Notes under the pieces: model-generated
Told to the model about the DNA's origin: nothing
Seen by the model: only the letters and a program-made list of their open reading frames with translations
Database searches by the model: none
Shown: in pieces, positions 15,587 to 23,884 of the stretch
Layout of the letters: each line of letters starts with the position of its first letter
How positions within the stretch are numbered: the stretch's first letter is position 1
Position numbers and translations under genes: made by a program
Assembly: GCF_937981445.1 (NCBI RefSeq)
Contig: NZ_CALJON010000002.1
Span: 1 to 24,025, forward strand
Reading direction: 5' to 3'
From: an uncultured Veillonella sp.
Lineage (GTDB): Bacteria; Bacillota; Negativicutes; Veillonellales; Veillonellaceae
DNA: 24,025 nucleotides

Positions 15587-16444
15587 CTATGCGAGTCCAT
15601 CTTCCATTAACTTAGCATAGGACTTAACTAATTTACTTGCCACCGGTCCTACTTCACCGCCATTAACTAATTGATCTTCATACTGCGTAATAGGCACAAT
15701 GCCGCCCACTGTGTCAGTAAAAATTAACTCATCGGCGTCTTTTACAAAATTTTCATCAAAGTCTTTTTCAAATACAGTAATGCCAGTAGCTGGTGCCAAT
15801 TTATTTATTACTAATTGACGGGTAATGCCCTTTAAAATTAAATTATTAGCTTCATGAGTGTATAAAATACCGCCTTTTACTGCAAATACATTGGAATGAG
15901 CCCCTTCTGTGCAAATGCCGTCACGGTAAAGTACAGCCGTATAGGCCCCAGCTTTTTCAGCCTTTGTTTGAGCTAAAATATTAGGAATTAAATTGAGTGT
16001 TTTAATATCAGCTCTAAGCCAACGTTCATCAGGTACAGCAATCGCTTTTACGCCCTTTTGTAAGCCATCAATAGCCTGTTGATCCACCGAGCGAATATAC
16101 ATCATTAAGGTCGGTTCCAATGTATTTCTGTCATAGCCATGATGTCGAGGTGCTACACCACGGGTAATTTGCAAGTAAATATAACCATTAGTAATATCAC
16201 TTCGTTCTATCATAACTTCGTGCAATTCTTGCAGCTCTTCAGGCATCATAGTAACCGGAATATCCATGGCCCGAAGGGAACGATAGAGTCTATCTTGATG
16301 ATAGGAAAAGCCAAATAACTGTCCATTGTAAACACGGGTTACTTCATATACACCATCACCAAATACATAACCTCGATCATCTAAACTTACGCAAGCTTCC
16401 CCTGGTTCTACAAATCGACCATTAAAGTATGTAATCTCTTTCAT
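15587..16444 (-). CDS. dat: D-amino-acid transaminase (class IV, PLP)
   Basis: A 285-residue fold type IV PLP enzyme that interconverts D-alanine with 2-oxoglutarate and pyruvate with D-glutamate, feeding peptidoglycan. DRGYVFGDGVYEV (23-35), the PLP lysine Lys148 in DIKTLNLIPNILAQ, Glu180 in CTEGAHSN, and Arg100/His102 in APRHHGYD match the Bacillus D-transaminase set (Lys145, Glu177, Arg98, His100), including the residues that hold the D-amino acid carboxylate. Branched-chain transaminases lack this RxH arrangement. ATG start; the ribosome-binding site GTGAGTG is weak. A TATAAT at 16487-16492 could be its -10 box, but I see no good -35. Confidence 0.88.
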   Translation of the reverse strand: MKEITYFNGRFVEPGEACVSLDDRGYVFGDGVYEVTRVYNGQLFGFSYHQDRLYRSLRAMDIPVTMMPEELQELHEVMIERSDITNGYIYLQITRGVAPRHHGYDRNTLEPTLMMYIRSVDQQAIDGLQKGVKAIAVPDERWLRADIKTLNLIPNILAQTKAEKAGAYTAVLYRDGICTEGAHSNVFAVKGGILYTHEANNLILKGITRQLVINKLAPATGITVFEKDFDENFVKDADELIFTDTVGGIVPITQYEDQLVNGGEVGPVASKLVKSYAKLMEDGLA

Positions 16445-16555
16445 CTATATCACTCACTTTCTCAAACAGAATATAGGTCCACACTAATTATATACCTACG
16501 TCATGGCCCTAACAGAATTGGCGCATTGGCGTTAGCAATATCTTAAGTTCTGCCA

Positions 16556-17659
16556 TCATTTTCCTAAAAGAAATCGGCGCACTGGACGCGGCAATTGTTT
16601 TAGCCCCAAAGTTCCTAAATAGGACGCGCAAACAGTACAAATATATAAACCAATCACAATAACTGCGGCATATTGCAACTGAGCCAGCTGCATAAGAGCT
16701 GTCAAAATAATCAGCATAAATGGATGTATTAAATAAATACCATAGGACATTTCACCAATTTGCTCCCAAAAAGCTCGCATCGCACTACTCATAGGGGAGG
16801 TTAAAAAGAATAACAGGAAGTATATGGTCCCCGCCCCAGTATAAATCATCCCCATCGGACTTAATTGATGAATCGTATAAATAGCCTCTAACAAAGTATA
16901 ATGACGTTCATCGAGCACATAATAATAGCTCCCCAACATAAGCGCTACTGAAAAGGCAAAGACTAAGGTAACAGCCAGTTTATAACGCCAAAGCAGTTCC
17001 ACCACATCATCATACCGTTCTGCCACAATGGCGCCAAAGAGAAAAATCCATACATAATGGAGCACCCAATAATTAAGTCGCATCGCATAGGCATATTGGA
17101 TCCATGGATTTTGAAACTGAATTTGTCCTGCATAATAGGATGACCAAAAATTAAAAGCGACCTGCAAGATAAATAAGATGCTCAGCCATAAAACAGGACG
17201 CTTCAATATAAGTCGCACCAAATAGCGCCACAAGGGCATAAGCAAATAAAACCAAAGCAAAATGACCATAAAATATAAATGATAATAGCCATTGCCAAAA
17301 AACAGCGTTGGAATTAAATATTTGGGTAGCAAACCAGAAAAATTGTGGCTCGCCGCGCCTGCATATAGGATATACATTAATGACCAACAAATATAGGGCA
17401 GAAACACAATGCGTGAACGGCGCAACATAAAATCTTTATAAGAAAAAGGTCCTTCACTGGAACTGTGATAAAAAAGTCCAAAGGCTGACAAAAAGAAAAA
17501 CGCCGGTACGGTAAAGCGCGATAAAATCTCTAGCACTGCAATTAACATGGGGTTCGCCTGCGGATTACCAAGAGCAAATGAGCCTACATGGATTCCTATA
17601 ACCCCTAACATGCATAGACCTCTCATGTATGTAATCTCAGGTAATAAGCCTTGTTTCAC
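16556..17659 (-). CDS. Family 3 membrane acyltransferase (OafA/YfiQ-like)
   Basis: A 367-residue integral membrane protein with about ten hydrophobic segments, of the acyltransferase 3 family that O-acetylates surface polysaccharides or other envelope glycans. The N-terminal signature is YMRGLCMLGVIGIHVG, with the family's Arg-Gly and catalytic-type His; FTVPAFFFLSAFGLF and a C-terminal GEMSYGIYLIHPFMLI follow. The GTG start (17657-17659) is seven bases from AGGAG (17667-17671); an in-frame TTG two codons earlier is only one base from it. The start codon lies in the loop of a 7-bp inverted repeat. No glycan synthesis cluster is adjacent, so the substrate is unknown. Confidence 0.87.
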   Translation of the reverse strand: MKQGLLPEITYMRGLCMLGVIGIHVGSFALGNPQANPMLIAVLEILSRFTVPAFFFLSAFGLFYHSSSEGPFSYKDFMLRRSRIVFLPYICWSLMYILYAGAASHNFSGLLPKYLIPTLFFGNGYYHLYFMVILLWFYLLMPLWRYLVRLILKRPVLWLSILFILQVAFNFWSSYYAGQIQFQNPWIQYAYAMRLNYWVLHYVWIFLFGAIVAERYDDVVELLWRYKLAVTLVFAFSVALMLGSYYYVLDERHYTLLEAIYTIHQLSPMGMIYTGAGTIYFLLFFLTSPMSSAMRAFWEQIGEMSYGIYLIHPFMLIILTALMQLAQLQYAAVIVIGLYICTVCASYLGTLGLKQLPRPVRRFLLGK

Positions 17660-17671
17660 AAACAAGCTCCT
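17650..17671 (-). promoter_or_regulatory. Start-codon hairpin and ribosome-binding site of the acyltransferase
   Basis: On the minus strand CTTGTTT (17660-17666), GTG start codon (17657-17659) and AAACAAG (17650-17656) form a perfect 7-bp inverted repeat with the start codon as loop, abutting AGGAG at 17667-17671. It could limit initiation. Confidence 0.5.
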
Positions 17672-17707
17672 CTCTAAACAAACGGACGAAGGTTCCCCTT
17701 CGTCCGT
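17672..17707 (-). terminator. Intrinsic terminator of the DUF4127 gene
   Basis: ACGGACGAAGG (17682-17692), loop TTCC, CCTTCGTCCGT (17697-17707): an 11-bp perfect stem, followed on the minus strand by TTTGTTTA. It separates the DUF4127 gene from the acyltransferase. Confidence 0.82.
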
Positions 17708-17716
17708 AAATACACA

Positions 17717-17754
17717 TATTGTTCCTTAGTAACTACTTATTGTTCCTTAGTAAC
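17717..17754. repeat. 17-bp direct repeat duplicating the end of the DUF4127 gene
   Basis: TATTGTTCCTTAGTAAC occurs at 17717-17733 and again at 17738-17754. The copy nearer the gene codes the final VTKEQ and stop; the other lies just past the stop, in the same frame (period 21). Confidence 0.85.
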
Positions 17755-19482
17755 CGGTACTGAACCAGCTGCTTGTCCATTGTTACCATTAGCTTTAGCT
17801 GCTGCTTCAGCTTTTGCCTTAGCTTCAGCTTCTGCCTTAGCCTTTGCTTCTGCTTCAGCCTTGGCCTTTGCTTCGGCCTCACGCTGTAAGCGTAATTCTT
17901 TTTGCAATGGTGCCACAGGCTGATCATATACAGTAATTTCAGTTTCAAACAAACGGCCCCAAGGGAAACGAGCAGATACAGTACGAGGATTGATTTCTAA
18001 ATATTTTTCTGCAAAATCCTGAATGCGTTCGCCCATATACGCTTCTAATTTATCATTGAGCGTACCTGTATAGCGAACATTATCTACACGAATATCTTCT
18101 TGCATACGGTAAATATCTTTGCGGACATTCGCTTGATATGCCCAGTTATCTAAATATTGTTGCGTCAACATTTGACGATGATGGTCCGTATCCATTGCCT
18201 TGCCAAGTACGCCTTGCGCAATGGAGTACCCTACTGTATTGCTAGCTGTATTCCAGCCATTGTAGGCGTCTAATTTATATAATAAGCCGCGCTTATAAAG
18301 ACCATATACAAAGGTATTATCAGCACCATTAGAATAAGAAATATCAGCTACACTAACAGGTACATTTTTATTAATAGCCCCTTCAATTTGATCTAAGAAG
18401 GCATTAGTACTAGCTGAAATCATTGGGAAGTTTTCAAATGCTTCTGACTCCCCTGTTACTGTACCAAGTGGCGTATTAACAGCTAATAAAATATCAGGTT
18501 GCCCCTTGCTTGTCATGGTACCACCTACGGCGACCACATGTTCGGCAATGGTTTTTGCTACCGATTGATCTTCATAATGTGGCACTGTATCGCCCGCACC
18601 ACCAAGCGGATAAATCACTTCAAAACTTGGCTGTAAATTATGTAAATCCACATGAGCCCGAGCAATCAATAAAAGTGCTAATTGGTCAGCTCCAGGGAAG
18701 CTACCATACACTTTGTCTGATAGGCCTTTGCTATAAGATTTTAAATAGCGACTCTCTAAGGCCGATTGTGATAATGTACTCGTATCATCATGACCTAATG
18801 CAAAATAGCGGAATACGCCGGCTTTTGTTTCATCAATAAGAGCGCGATTTACTTCCATATTCTTTTGACGACGCGTAAACCAATCTTGTAAATATTCAAT
18901 TGGCACTTGTGCCTGCAATTGAATCAATTGTGCTTGTTCTTCAGTAGATAATTGACCGGCATCAAGCTTATCTTGAAGGGCGGCAATTTGGAAAATCCTA
19001 GGTCCAAAAGTGTCATAATAAGGCGGTTCTACACCACCACCGCTAGCTCGTGGCGAACGCATAACTGTACCAAATGCATAAATCGGTACATTCGGATTAC
19101 TCTCATGAAGACTTCGTAAATCTTGGGTGCGTCTTAATAAAGTAGACGTTGGCAAATCATGTTTACGGGAGTCTACCAAGCCACCATAAATTAAAGTATC
19201 TGTGCTAAGTACCATAATATCGGCACGATTAGCATTTTCCTTTACCCAATTCCAAATTAAATCAGGTTCACCATGATAGTTTCTCCCTGAAATCATGTAT
19301 GCTGGCGGCGTTATTACCGTATAACCAGCCCCTTCAGCAGTATCTACAGTATACGATAAACTAACGGGACGGTCATCTTGTGGTACTAATAAAATCGTCT
19401 CCGCTGATACTGGCGACGAAGTCCATAATACAGCAGCTGCTAAAGCACCTGCAAACCAGGCATAAGATTTGCCCACAATCAT
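17737..19482 (-). CDS. Secreted DUF4127 family protein with Ala/Lys/Glu repeat tail
   Basis: A 581-residue protein with a Sec signal peptide (residues 1-27, cleavage likely after SPVSA). The DUF4127 domain starts at ILLVPQDDRPVSLSYT and includes DIMVLSTDTLIYGGLVDSR, FGTVMRSPRASGGG, YFALGHDDTS and DIAFSNG-like VADISYSNGAD. The family's biochemical role is not established; these motifs resemble a metal-dependent hydrolase or glycan enzyme only loosely. Residues 535-566 are a low-complexity AEAKAKAE repeat that could span the wall or be a coiled coil, followed by a short tail. ATG start after AAAGGAG. Probably single-gene: a hairpin terminator follows it. Confidence 0.85.
   Translation of the reverse strand: MIVGKSYAWFAGALAAAVLWTSSPVSAETILLVPQDDRPVSLSYTVDTAEGAGYTVITPPAYMISGRNYHGEPDLIWNWVKENANRADIMVLSTDTLIYGGLVDSRKHDLPTSTLLRRTQDLRSLHESNPNVPIYAFGTVMRSPRASGGGVEPPYYDTFGPRIFQIAALQDKLDAGQLSTEEQAQLIQLQAQVPIEYLQDWFTRRQKNMEVNRALIDETKAGVFRYFALGHDDTSTLSQSALESRYLKSYSKGLSDKVYGSFPGADQLALLLIARAHVDLHNLQPSFEVIYPLGGAGDTVPHYEDQSVAKTIAEHVVAVGGTMTSKGQPDILLAVNTPLGTVTGESEAFENFPMISASTNAFLDQIEGAINKNVPVSVADISYSNGADNTFVYGLYKRGLLYKLDAYNGWNTASNTVGYSIAQGVLGKAMDTDHHRQMLTQQYLDNWAYQANVRKDIYRMQEDIRVDNVRYTGTLNDKLEAYMGERIQDFAEKYLEINPRTVSARFPWGRLFETEITVYDQPVAPLQKELRLQREAEAKAKAEAEAKAKAEAEAKAKAEAAAKANGNNGQAAGSVPVTKEQ
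17785..17880 (-). repeat. Coding repeat for the AEAKAKAE tail of the DUF4127 protein
   Basis: Roughly four 24-bp units of GCT/GCA/AAG/GAA codons encode an eight-residue Ala-Lys-Glu motif at residues 535-566. This is low-complexity DNA prone to slippage. Confidence 0.8.
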
Positions 19483-19507
19483 TCACTCCTTTAATCAAGT
19501 ACAAAGT

Positions 19508-19562
19508 ATTACAGTTTTATTTTCATAATTATCTTTTAAATTATATCATATTTGACTGTAAT
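19508..19562. promoter_or_regulatory. Possible operator flanking the DUF4127 promoter
   Basis: ATTACAGT (19508-19515) and ACTGTAAT (19555-19562) form an 8-bp inverted repeat around an AT-rich stretch holding a minus-strand TATAAT. The -35 box is poor, so the promoter and operator are both tentative. Confidence 0.3.
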
Positions 19563-19580
19563 AAACTAAAGTTTTTCCCA

Positions 19581-19716
19581 CCTAATGCATTTACAGTCAT
19601 TCCTGCCTAATGCATCTACAACTGTTCCTGCCTAATACATCTACAACTGTTCGTACCTAATGCATATACAGTGGTTCCTACCTAATACTTCTACGACTGT
19701 TCCTACCAAATGCATC
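19581..19716. repeat. Five tandem 25-bp repeats plus a partial sixth
   Basis: Units start at 19581, 19606, 19631, 19656 and 19681, each close to CCTAATGCATCTACAACTGTTCCTG; a sixth begins at 19706 (CCAAATGCATC) and runs into the end of the TRIC gene. No spacers. The array fills most of the gap between the TRIC stop and the DUF4127 promoter. Confidence 0.9.
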
Positions 19717-19718
19717 AT

Positions 19719-20345
19719 CTAACGGATGCGCGGCAAGCTCCAATTATATCGTATGGCTAATGTCCGTATAACAAGTACAACAACAAAAGCCCCATAGGAC
19801 GCTTCTTGCCAATGTCCAGCAGAGTATAAATAATAATACACTATGCCGCCCAAAATTGCTGGCAAAGCATATACTTCTTCCCGCAGTACTGAGGGGACAC
19901 GCTGCGCTAGCACATCGCGGATTACGCCACCACCTACGGCAGTTAATAACCCAAGGGTAACAGCCAAAACAGCTAAGTCAGGATAGTGATACACCCCTAC
20001 AGACGCACCAGTCACCGTAAAAGATGCTAGGCCTACCGTATCAGCCCCTAAATATATACGTCGCACCCAACGGGTTGCAATATATCGATTGTGCCGCATG
20101 CGATAGATAAAGAACAAAATAAAAACAGTCCCTAGCACCAATGACACATAGAGACCTGATTTAAATGAATTAGGTGGTATATTGCCAACAATTACGTCGC
20201 GCATTATACCACCGCCAATAGCTGTAGCTAAAGCGAGCACCACCATACCAAAAATATCCATACGCCGGCCGATCCCCACTAAAGCACCTGAAATAGCAAA
20301 GGCAATGGTTCCTATTAAGTCAAAAGTAAGCCATAAAAGTTCCAA
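19719..20345 (-). CDS. TRIC/YadS family cation channel
   Basis: A 208-residue membrane protein with seven hydrophobic segments and an internal duplication typical of the bacterial TRIC (YadS/UPF0126) family. The first half carries FDLIGTIAFAISGALVG and AIGGGIMRDVIVG, the second ADTVGLASFTVTGASVG and AVGGGVIRDVLAQ. The GGG-x2-RD motifs line the potassium-selective pore in characterised trimeric members. It probably carries monovalent cations across the inner membrane. ATG start; a TTGAAA-18-TATAAT promoter lies at 20427-20456. nhaA, another cation transporter, is upstream on the same strand, 141 bases away. Confidence 0.93.
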   Translation of the reverse strand: MELLWLTFDLIGTIAFAISGALVGIGRRMDIFGMVVLALATAIGGGIMRDVIVGNIPPNSFKSGLYVSLVLGTVFILFFIYRMRHNRYIATRWVRRIYLGADTVGLASFTVTGASVGVYHYPDLAVLAVTLGLLTAVGGGVIRDVLAQRVPSVLREEVYALPAILGGIVYYYLYSAGHWQEASYGAFVVVLVIRTLAIRYNWSLPRIR

Positions 20346-20426
20346 GATCGTACTCCTTAATATATTAATAATAGTAGATTAACCCCTTGATTCTCAATGC
20401 TCACATCTTTACTCTCTAATAGGTTT

Positions 20427-20456
20427 ATTATATATAATTTGCCTTATACTTTTCAA
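20427..20456 (-). promoter_or_regulatory. Sigma-A type promoter for the TRIC gene
   Basis: On the minus strand TTGAAA (20451-20456), 18 bases, and a perfect TATAAT (20427-20432), about 80 bases before the TRIC ATG, in the gap after nhaA. Confidence 0.6.
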
Positions 20457-20486
20457 TGAAATTCATACGAAACACTATAATTTTGT

Positions 20487-21695
20487 CTATCCTTGTACCG
20501 CCTTTTCTTTGGCCATATTAGGTGAAAAGAAGCGCAATACTACATATCCAGCGATACCAGATACAATAGAGCCTATAAATATGCCTACTTTAGCCAATTC
20601 TTGCGCATGGCCTGGTGGAAAAGCCAATAAATCCACGAAGAGACTCATAGTAAAGCCCACACCACAGCAAAGAGACACGCCATACACATGCATCCAAGTC
20701 ATTGGTTTTGGCATGCCTATTAATTTTGATTTTACTAAAATTAGCATAATACCAAATATGCCTATTTGCTTACCTACAAATAGACCCAATGCGATACCCA
20801 ATAAAACAGGATGCATCAAGTCTGACATTTGAAAGGCCCCAAAAGATACCCCTGCATTGACGAAGCCGAATAAAGGCACAATGAGGAACGTAATCCAACC
20901 ATCAAGGGCATGATGCCAATCTAATAATGGATTAACTTCATCATCTATTGTATTGGTTTGAGCCACAGCACTTGATTTTGTTCCTCGTGTTGGAATTGTC
21001 ATGGCTAAAATAACCCCTGCCATAGTCGCATGCAAACCAGATTTAAAAATACAAAACCACAAAAAGGCGCCCAAGATTACATAAGGCCAAGCCGTAATAA
21101 TGCCTTTTTTATTCAGTAAAATAAGCAATAAAATAATAACTACAGCACCGCCCATAAACAAGAAGTTAAAACTTTCCGTATAGGCCACAGCAATTATGAC
21201 AATGGCGATTAAGTCGTCCACAACAGCCAAAGTAGTAAGAAAAACTTTAGCTGTCATAGGCACTCTAGACCCTAATAAGGAAATAATCCCTATGGAAAAT
21301 GCAATATCTGTTGCCGTAGGAATAGCCCAACCACGGATAAGCTCTGGCTGTGATTGAGTAAACATATAATAAATAGCCGCCGGTGCCACTACCCCCATAA
21401 GAGCTGCTATACTCGGCAAAATACGCTTAGACCAAGTATTTAAGGCCCCATCAACCATCTCATGCTTCACTTCTAAACCCACACCTAAGAAGAAAATCGC
21501 CATGAGTACATCATTTACCCATAATTCTACCGACAAAGGCCCTAAGGGCATATGTAAAAACGATTGATACAAAGTGCCCCAAGAGGAATTTGCTATAGCA
21601 ATAGCCAAGGCTGCCATTATAAGCAATAAAATACCACCTGAAGACTGAGCTTCAATAAAATTCTTTATATGTTTTATATGCGTTATTCGTTTCAT
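20487..21695 (-). CDS. nhaA: Na+/H+ antiporter NhaA
   Basis: A 402-residue inner-membrane antiporter that exchanges cytosolic sodium (or lithium) for external protons, controlling sodium level and alkaline pH. The family hallmarks are present: FFLGVGLEVKHEM (68-80), TATDIAF with Asp130, and VVDDLIAI with Asp160-Asp161, equivalent to Asp133, Asp163 and Asp164 of the E. coli protein; a lysine in LFVGKQIGIFG matches Lys300. About twelve hydrophobic segments. ATG start; GGAGG is unusually far, about 12 bases upstream. A TTGCCA-18-TATAAT promoter is at 21733-21762. I see no known sodium riboswitch in the short leader. Confidence 0.97.
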   Translation of the reverse strand: MKRITHIKHIKNFIEAQSSGGILLLIMAALAIAIANSSWGTLYQSFLHMPLGPLSVELWVNDVLMAIFFLGVGLEVKHEMVDGALNTWSKRILPSIAALMGVVAPAAIYYMFTQSQPELIRGWAIPTATDIAFSIGIISLLGSRVPMTAKVFLTTLAVVDDLIAIVIIAVAYTESFNFLFMGGAVVIILLLILLNKKGIITAWPYVILGAFLWFCIFKSGLHATMAGVILAMTIPTRGTKSSAVAQTNTIDDEVNPLLDWHHALDGWITFLIVPLFGFVNAGVSFGAFQMSDLMHPVLLGIALGLFVGKQIGIFGIMLILVKSKLIGMPKPMTWMHVYGVSLCCGVGFTMSLFVDLLAFPPGHAQELAKVGIFIGSIVSGIAGYVVLRFFSPNMAKEKAVQG

Positions 21696-21732
21696 ATAAG
21701 TCTATCTACCTCCATTACTAAATTATACTACC

Positions 21733-21762
21733 ATTATACATGAAATTATTACATTTTGGCAA
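21733..21762 (-). promoter_or_regulatory. Sigma-A type promoter for nhaA
   Basis: On the minus strand TTGCCA (21757-21762), 18 bases, and a perfect TATAAT (21733-21738), 38 bases before the ATG. The leader would be only about 30 nt. Confidence 0.65.
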
Positions 21763-22183
21763 TAAATCTCAAATAACGCAGCATAAACATTAGCTTTGCT
21801 CTCTTACTTAGTATTTTTCTTCTTATTCTACTCATTTAATAACTTTTAAACTTATTTATTTGTTTATTTTACATATATTATTAGAACAAGCTATTAAAAT
21901 ATAACGCATGAACCGTCCATTCACACTCCACTTATGCACACTGACACAGGTTGAATCCTTACGCATATTTTTAATAGTCATACATCCATTGTATTTTTGT
22001 AATATACGTTTGTCTTTACAAAACGGATATTTAGTGGTAACATAGGTTTCATATTTTACTGTTCTGTAGTTCTAAATGAGCGATTTAGTATTTTAAAATT
22101 AGGGATTAACATACTAACTGTTAGCGACTACATAACATACTCACTATAAGTATTAGGTAATTGAGAGTTATGAGGAGAGCATT
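21763..22183. other. Long AT-rich intergenic region between nhaA and the AGCS symporter
   Basis: About 420 bases with no convincing gene or RNA. It should hold the plus-strand promoter for the symporter; TTTACA (22016-22021) with TAACAT 17 bases on is one weak candidate. Small imperfect hairpins such as CGTTTGT-CTTT-ACAAAACG (near 22007-22025) occur. No glycine riboswitch core is visible. Confidence 0.5.
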
Positions 22184-23608
22184 ATGGAAAGTTTCATGCA
22201 AGCCATTGAAAGCATAGTTACCATAATAAACGATTTTTTATGGGGTTATGTATTAATGTATGCCTTAATTGGCATCGGCATATTTTTTACCATTTATTTA
22301 GGGGCACCCCAATTTATCCGCTTCGGCCCAGCCTGCCGCCAAGTATTTGGCCGCCTATACAAAGGTCAAAAACCAGCTGGCAGTGATGACAAAAACTCCA
22401 TTTCATCCTTCCAAGCATTAGCTGTAGCTATTTCCGCTCAAGTAGGTACTGGTAATGTAGCCGGTGTTGCTACTGCTATCGTAGCAGGCGGTCCTGGGGC
22501 CATATTTTGGATGTGGGTCAGTGCCATGTTTGGCATGGCCACTATATTTTCCGAAGCCATTTTAGCTCAGCACTATCGCGAAGATAGTAAGGGGCAATTT
22601 ATTGGAGGCCCTGCATTCTATATTTCTAAAGGATTGAAAAATGTATTAGGTGTAAAAGCCTCTAATGGTTTAGCTTGCTTTTTTTCCATCGCCATTATAA
22701 TCGCCCTCGGCTTTATAGGCTGTATGGTTCAATCAAATTCCATCGCTTCATCTATTAATAGCGCCTTTGGCTTCAATCCTTTATATATTGGTATCGCCAT
22801 TGCTGTTACGGCTGGGCTTATCTTCATTGGTGGTATTCAACGCATCGCCCTCTTTGCACAATTAGTTGTGCCTTTTATGGCTGTTTTATACATTGCTTGT
22901 GCCATTATTATATTATTTGAGTTTTCTGATCAAATTCTACCTACATTACAATATATCTTCCAAGGAGCCTTCAATCCTGAAGCCATTGGCGGCGGTGTGT
23001 TAGGGGTAACTATGAAAGAAGCCATTCGCTACGGCGTAGCTCGTGGTCTCTTCTCCAATGAAGCGGGCATGGGCTCTACCCCTCATGCCCATGCCACAGC
23101 CCTAGTTTTGCATCCTGTATTACAAGGCTTTGTAGCATTTATCGGGGTATTCTTTGATACTATTATCGTATGTTCGGCTACCGCATTAATCATTTTATTA
23201 ACAGGAAGTCATGAACTAGGTCTATCCGGGGCCTTAGTTACACAAGAAGCTTTCTCCACCGCCTTTGGTTCCATTGGTCCGGCTATTATCGCTATTTGTC
23301 TAACCTTTTTCGCCTTCACCACTGTAATTGGCTGGTACTATTTCGGCGAATCCAATATCCGCTTTCTTTTCAAACATAATCAAGGCTCCATTCATGTGTA
23401 TCGCTTATTAGTATTACTCTTTATCGTTCTAGGTTCCTTAGGGAAAGTCGATTTAGTTTGGAACTTAAGCGACATGTTTAATGGCATTATGGTCATTCCT
23501 AACTTAATTGCTTTAATTTTACTTCGCAAGGAAATTAAGAGCATTCTCACTCATTATGATGAAAGCCGCCAAGATGGACCACCGTCTTATGAATATCCAG
23601 AGGCATAA
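22184..23608 (+). CDS. Alanine/glycine:cation symporter (AGCS family)
   Basis: A 474-residue polytopic inner-membrane symporter that imports alanine or glycine with sodium (or protons). Diagnostic stretches are SSFQALAVAISAQVGTGNVAG (74-94), GGPGAIFWMWVSAMFGMAT (102-120), the central FSNEAGMGSTPHAHA and GWYYFGE near the C-terminus; about 11 hydrophobic segments. ATG start after ATGAGGAGAG. It is the only plus-strand gene in the right half and stands alone between a 488-base upstream gap and a hairpin terminator. Together with the CycA-like gene and dat, it suggests alanine or D-alanine handling matters to the cell. Preference between alanine and glycine cannot be read from sequence. Confidence 0.95.
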   Translation: MESFMQAIESIVTIINDFLWGYVLMYALIGIGIFFTIYLGAPQFIRFGPACRQVFGRLYKGQKPAGSDDKNSISSFQALAVAISAQVGTGNVAGVATAIVAGGPGAIFWMWVSAMFGMATIFSEAILAQHYREDSKGQFIGGPAFYISKGLKNVLGVKASNGLACFFSIAIIIALGFIGCMVQSNSIASSINSAFGFNPLYIGIAIAVTAGLIFIGGIQRIALFAQLVVPFMAVLYIACAIIILFEFSDQILPTLQYIFQGAFNPEAIGGGVLGVTMKEAIRYGVARGLFSNEAGMGSTPHAHATALVLHPVLQGFVAFIGVFFDTIIVCSATALIILLTGSHELGLSGALVTQEAFSTAFGSIGPAIIAICLTFFAFTTVIGWYYFGESNIRFLFKHNQGSIHVYRLLVLLFIVLGSLGKVDLVWNLSDMFNGIMVIPNLIALILLRKEIKSILTHYDESRQDGPPSYEYPEA

Positions 23609-23667
23609 GAGTATAAAAAAATAGTCAAATGGTAGTCAACCCCTTCAAGATAAAAATAGTCAACGCA

Positions 23668-23705
23668 AAATAAGCGCCTTGTGAATACTCACAAGGCGCT
23701 TATTT
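23668..23705. terminator. Perfect 17-bp hairpin between the symporter and the tRNA operon
   Basis: AAATAAGCGCCTTGTGA (23668-23684), loop ATAC, TCACAAGGCGCTTATTT (23689-23705). T-rich ends on both strands suit a bidirectional terminator serving the symporter (plus) and the tRNA genes (minus). Confidence 0.88.
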
Positions 23706-23711
23706 ACTGTA

Positions 23712-23797
23712 TGGTGCGGTTGATGGGACTTGAACCCATACGAGCGTACGCTCACCACCCCCTCAAGATGGCGTGTCTGCCATTCCACCACAACCGC
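23712..23797 (-). tRNA. tRNA-Leu(GAG)
   Basis: An 86-nt class II tRNA with acceptor GCGGTTG/CAACCGC, anticodon stem CCATC/GGTGG and loop TTGAGGG (anticodon GAG), and a long variable arm GTGAGCGTACGCTCG. CCA is encoded. Last gene of the operon. Confidence 0.93.
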
Positions 23798-23808
23798 ATA
23801 TATATAAC

Positions 23809-23884
23809 TGGTGCCTCAGGGCAGAATCGAACTGCCGACACAAGGATTTTCAGTCCTTTGCTCTACCGACTGAGCTACCGAGGC
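23809..23884 (-). tRNA. tRNA-Phe(GAA)
   Basis: A 76-nt cloverleaf with acceptor GCCTCGG/CTGAGGC, anticodon stem AGGA/TCCT and loop CTGAAAA (anticodon GAA). CCA is encoded. Confidence 0.93.

Noticed and set aside
19581..19716. CRISPR-like array
   Set aside because: The 25-bp units are contiguous and degenerate, with no spacers and no cas genes.
21696..21732. Ion-sensing riboswitch before nhaA
   Set aside because: The predicted leader is only about 30 nt, too short for a known nhaA-associated RNA motif.
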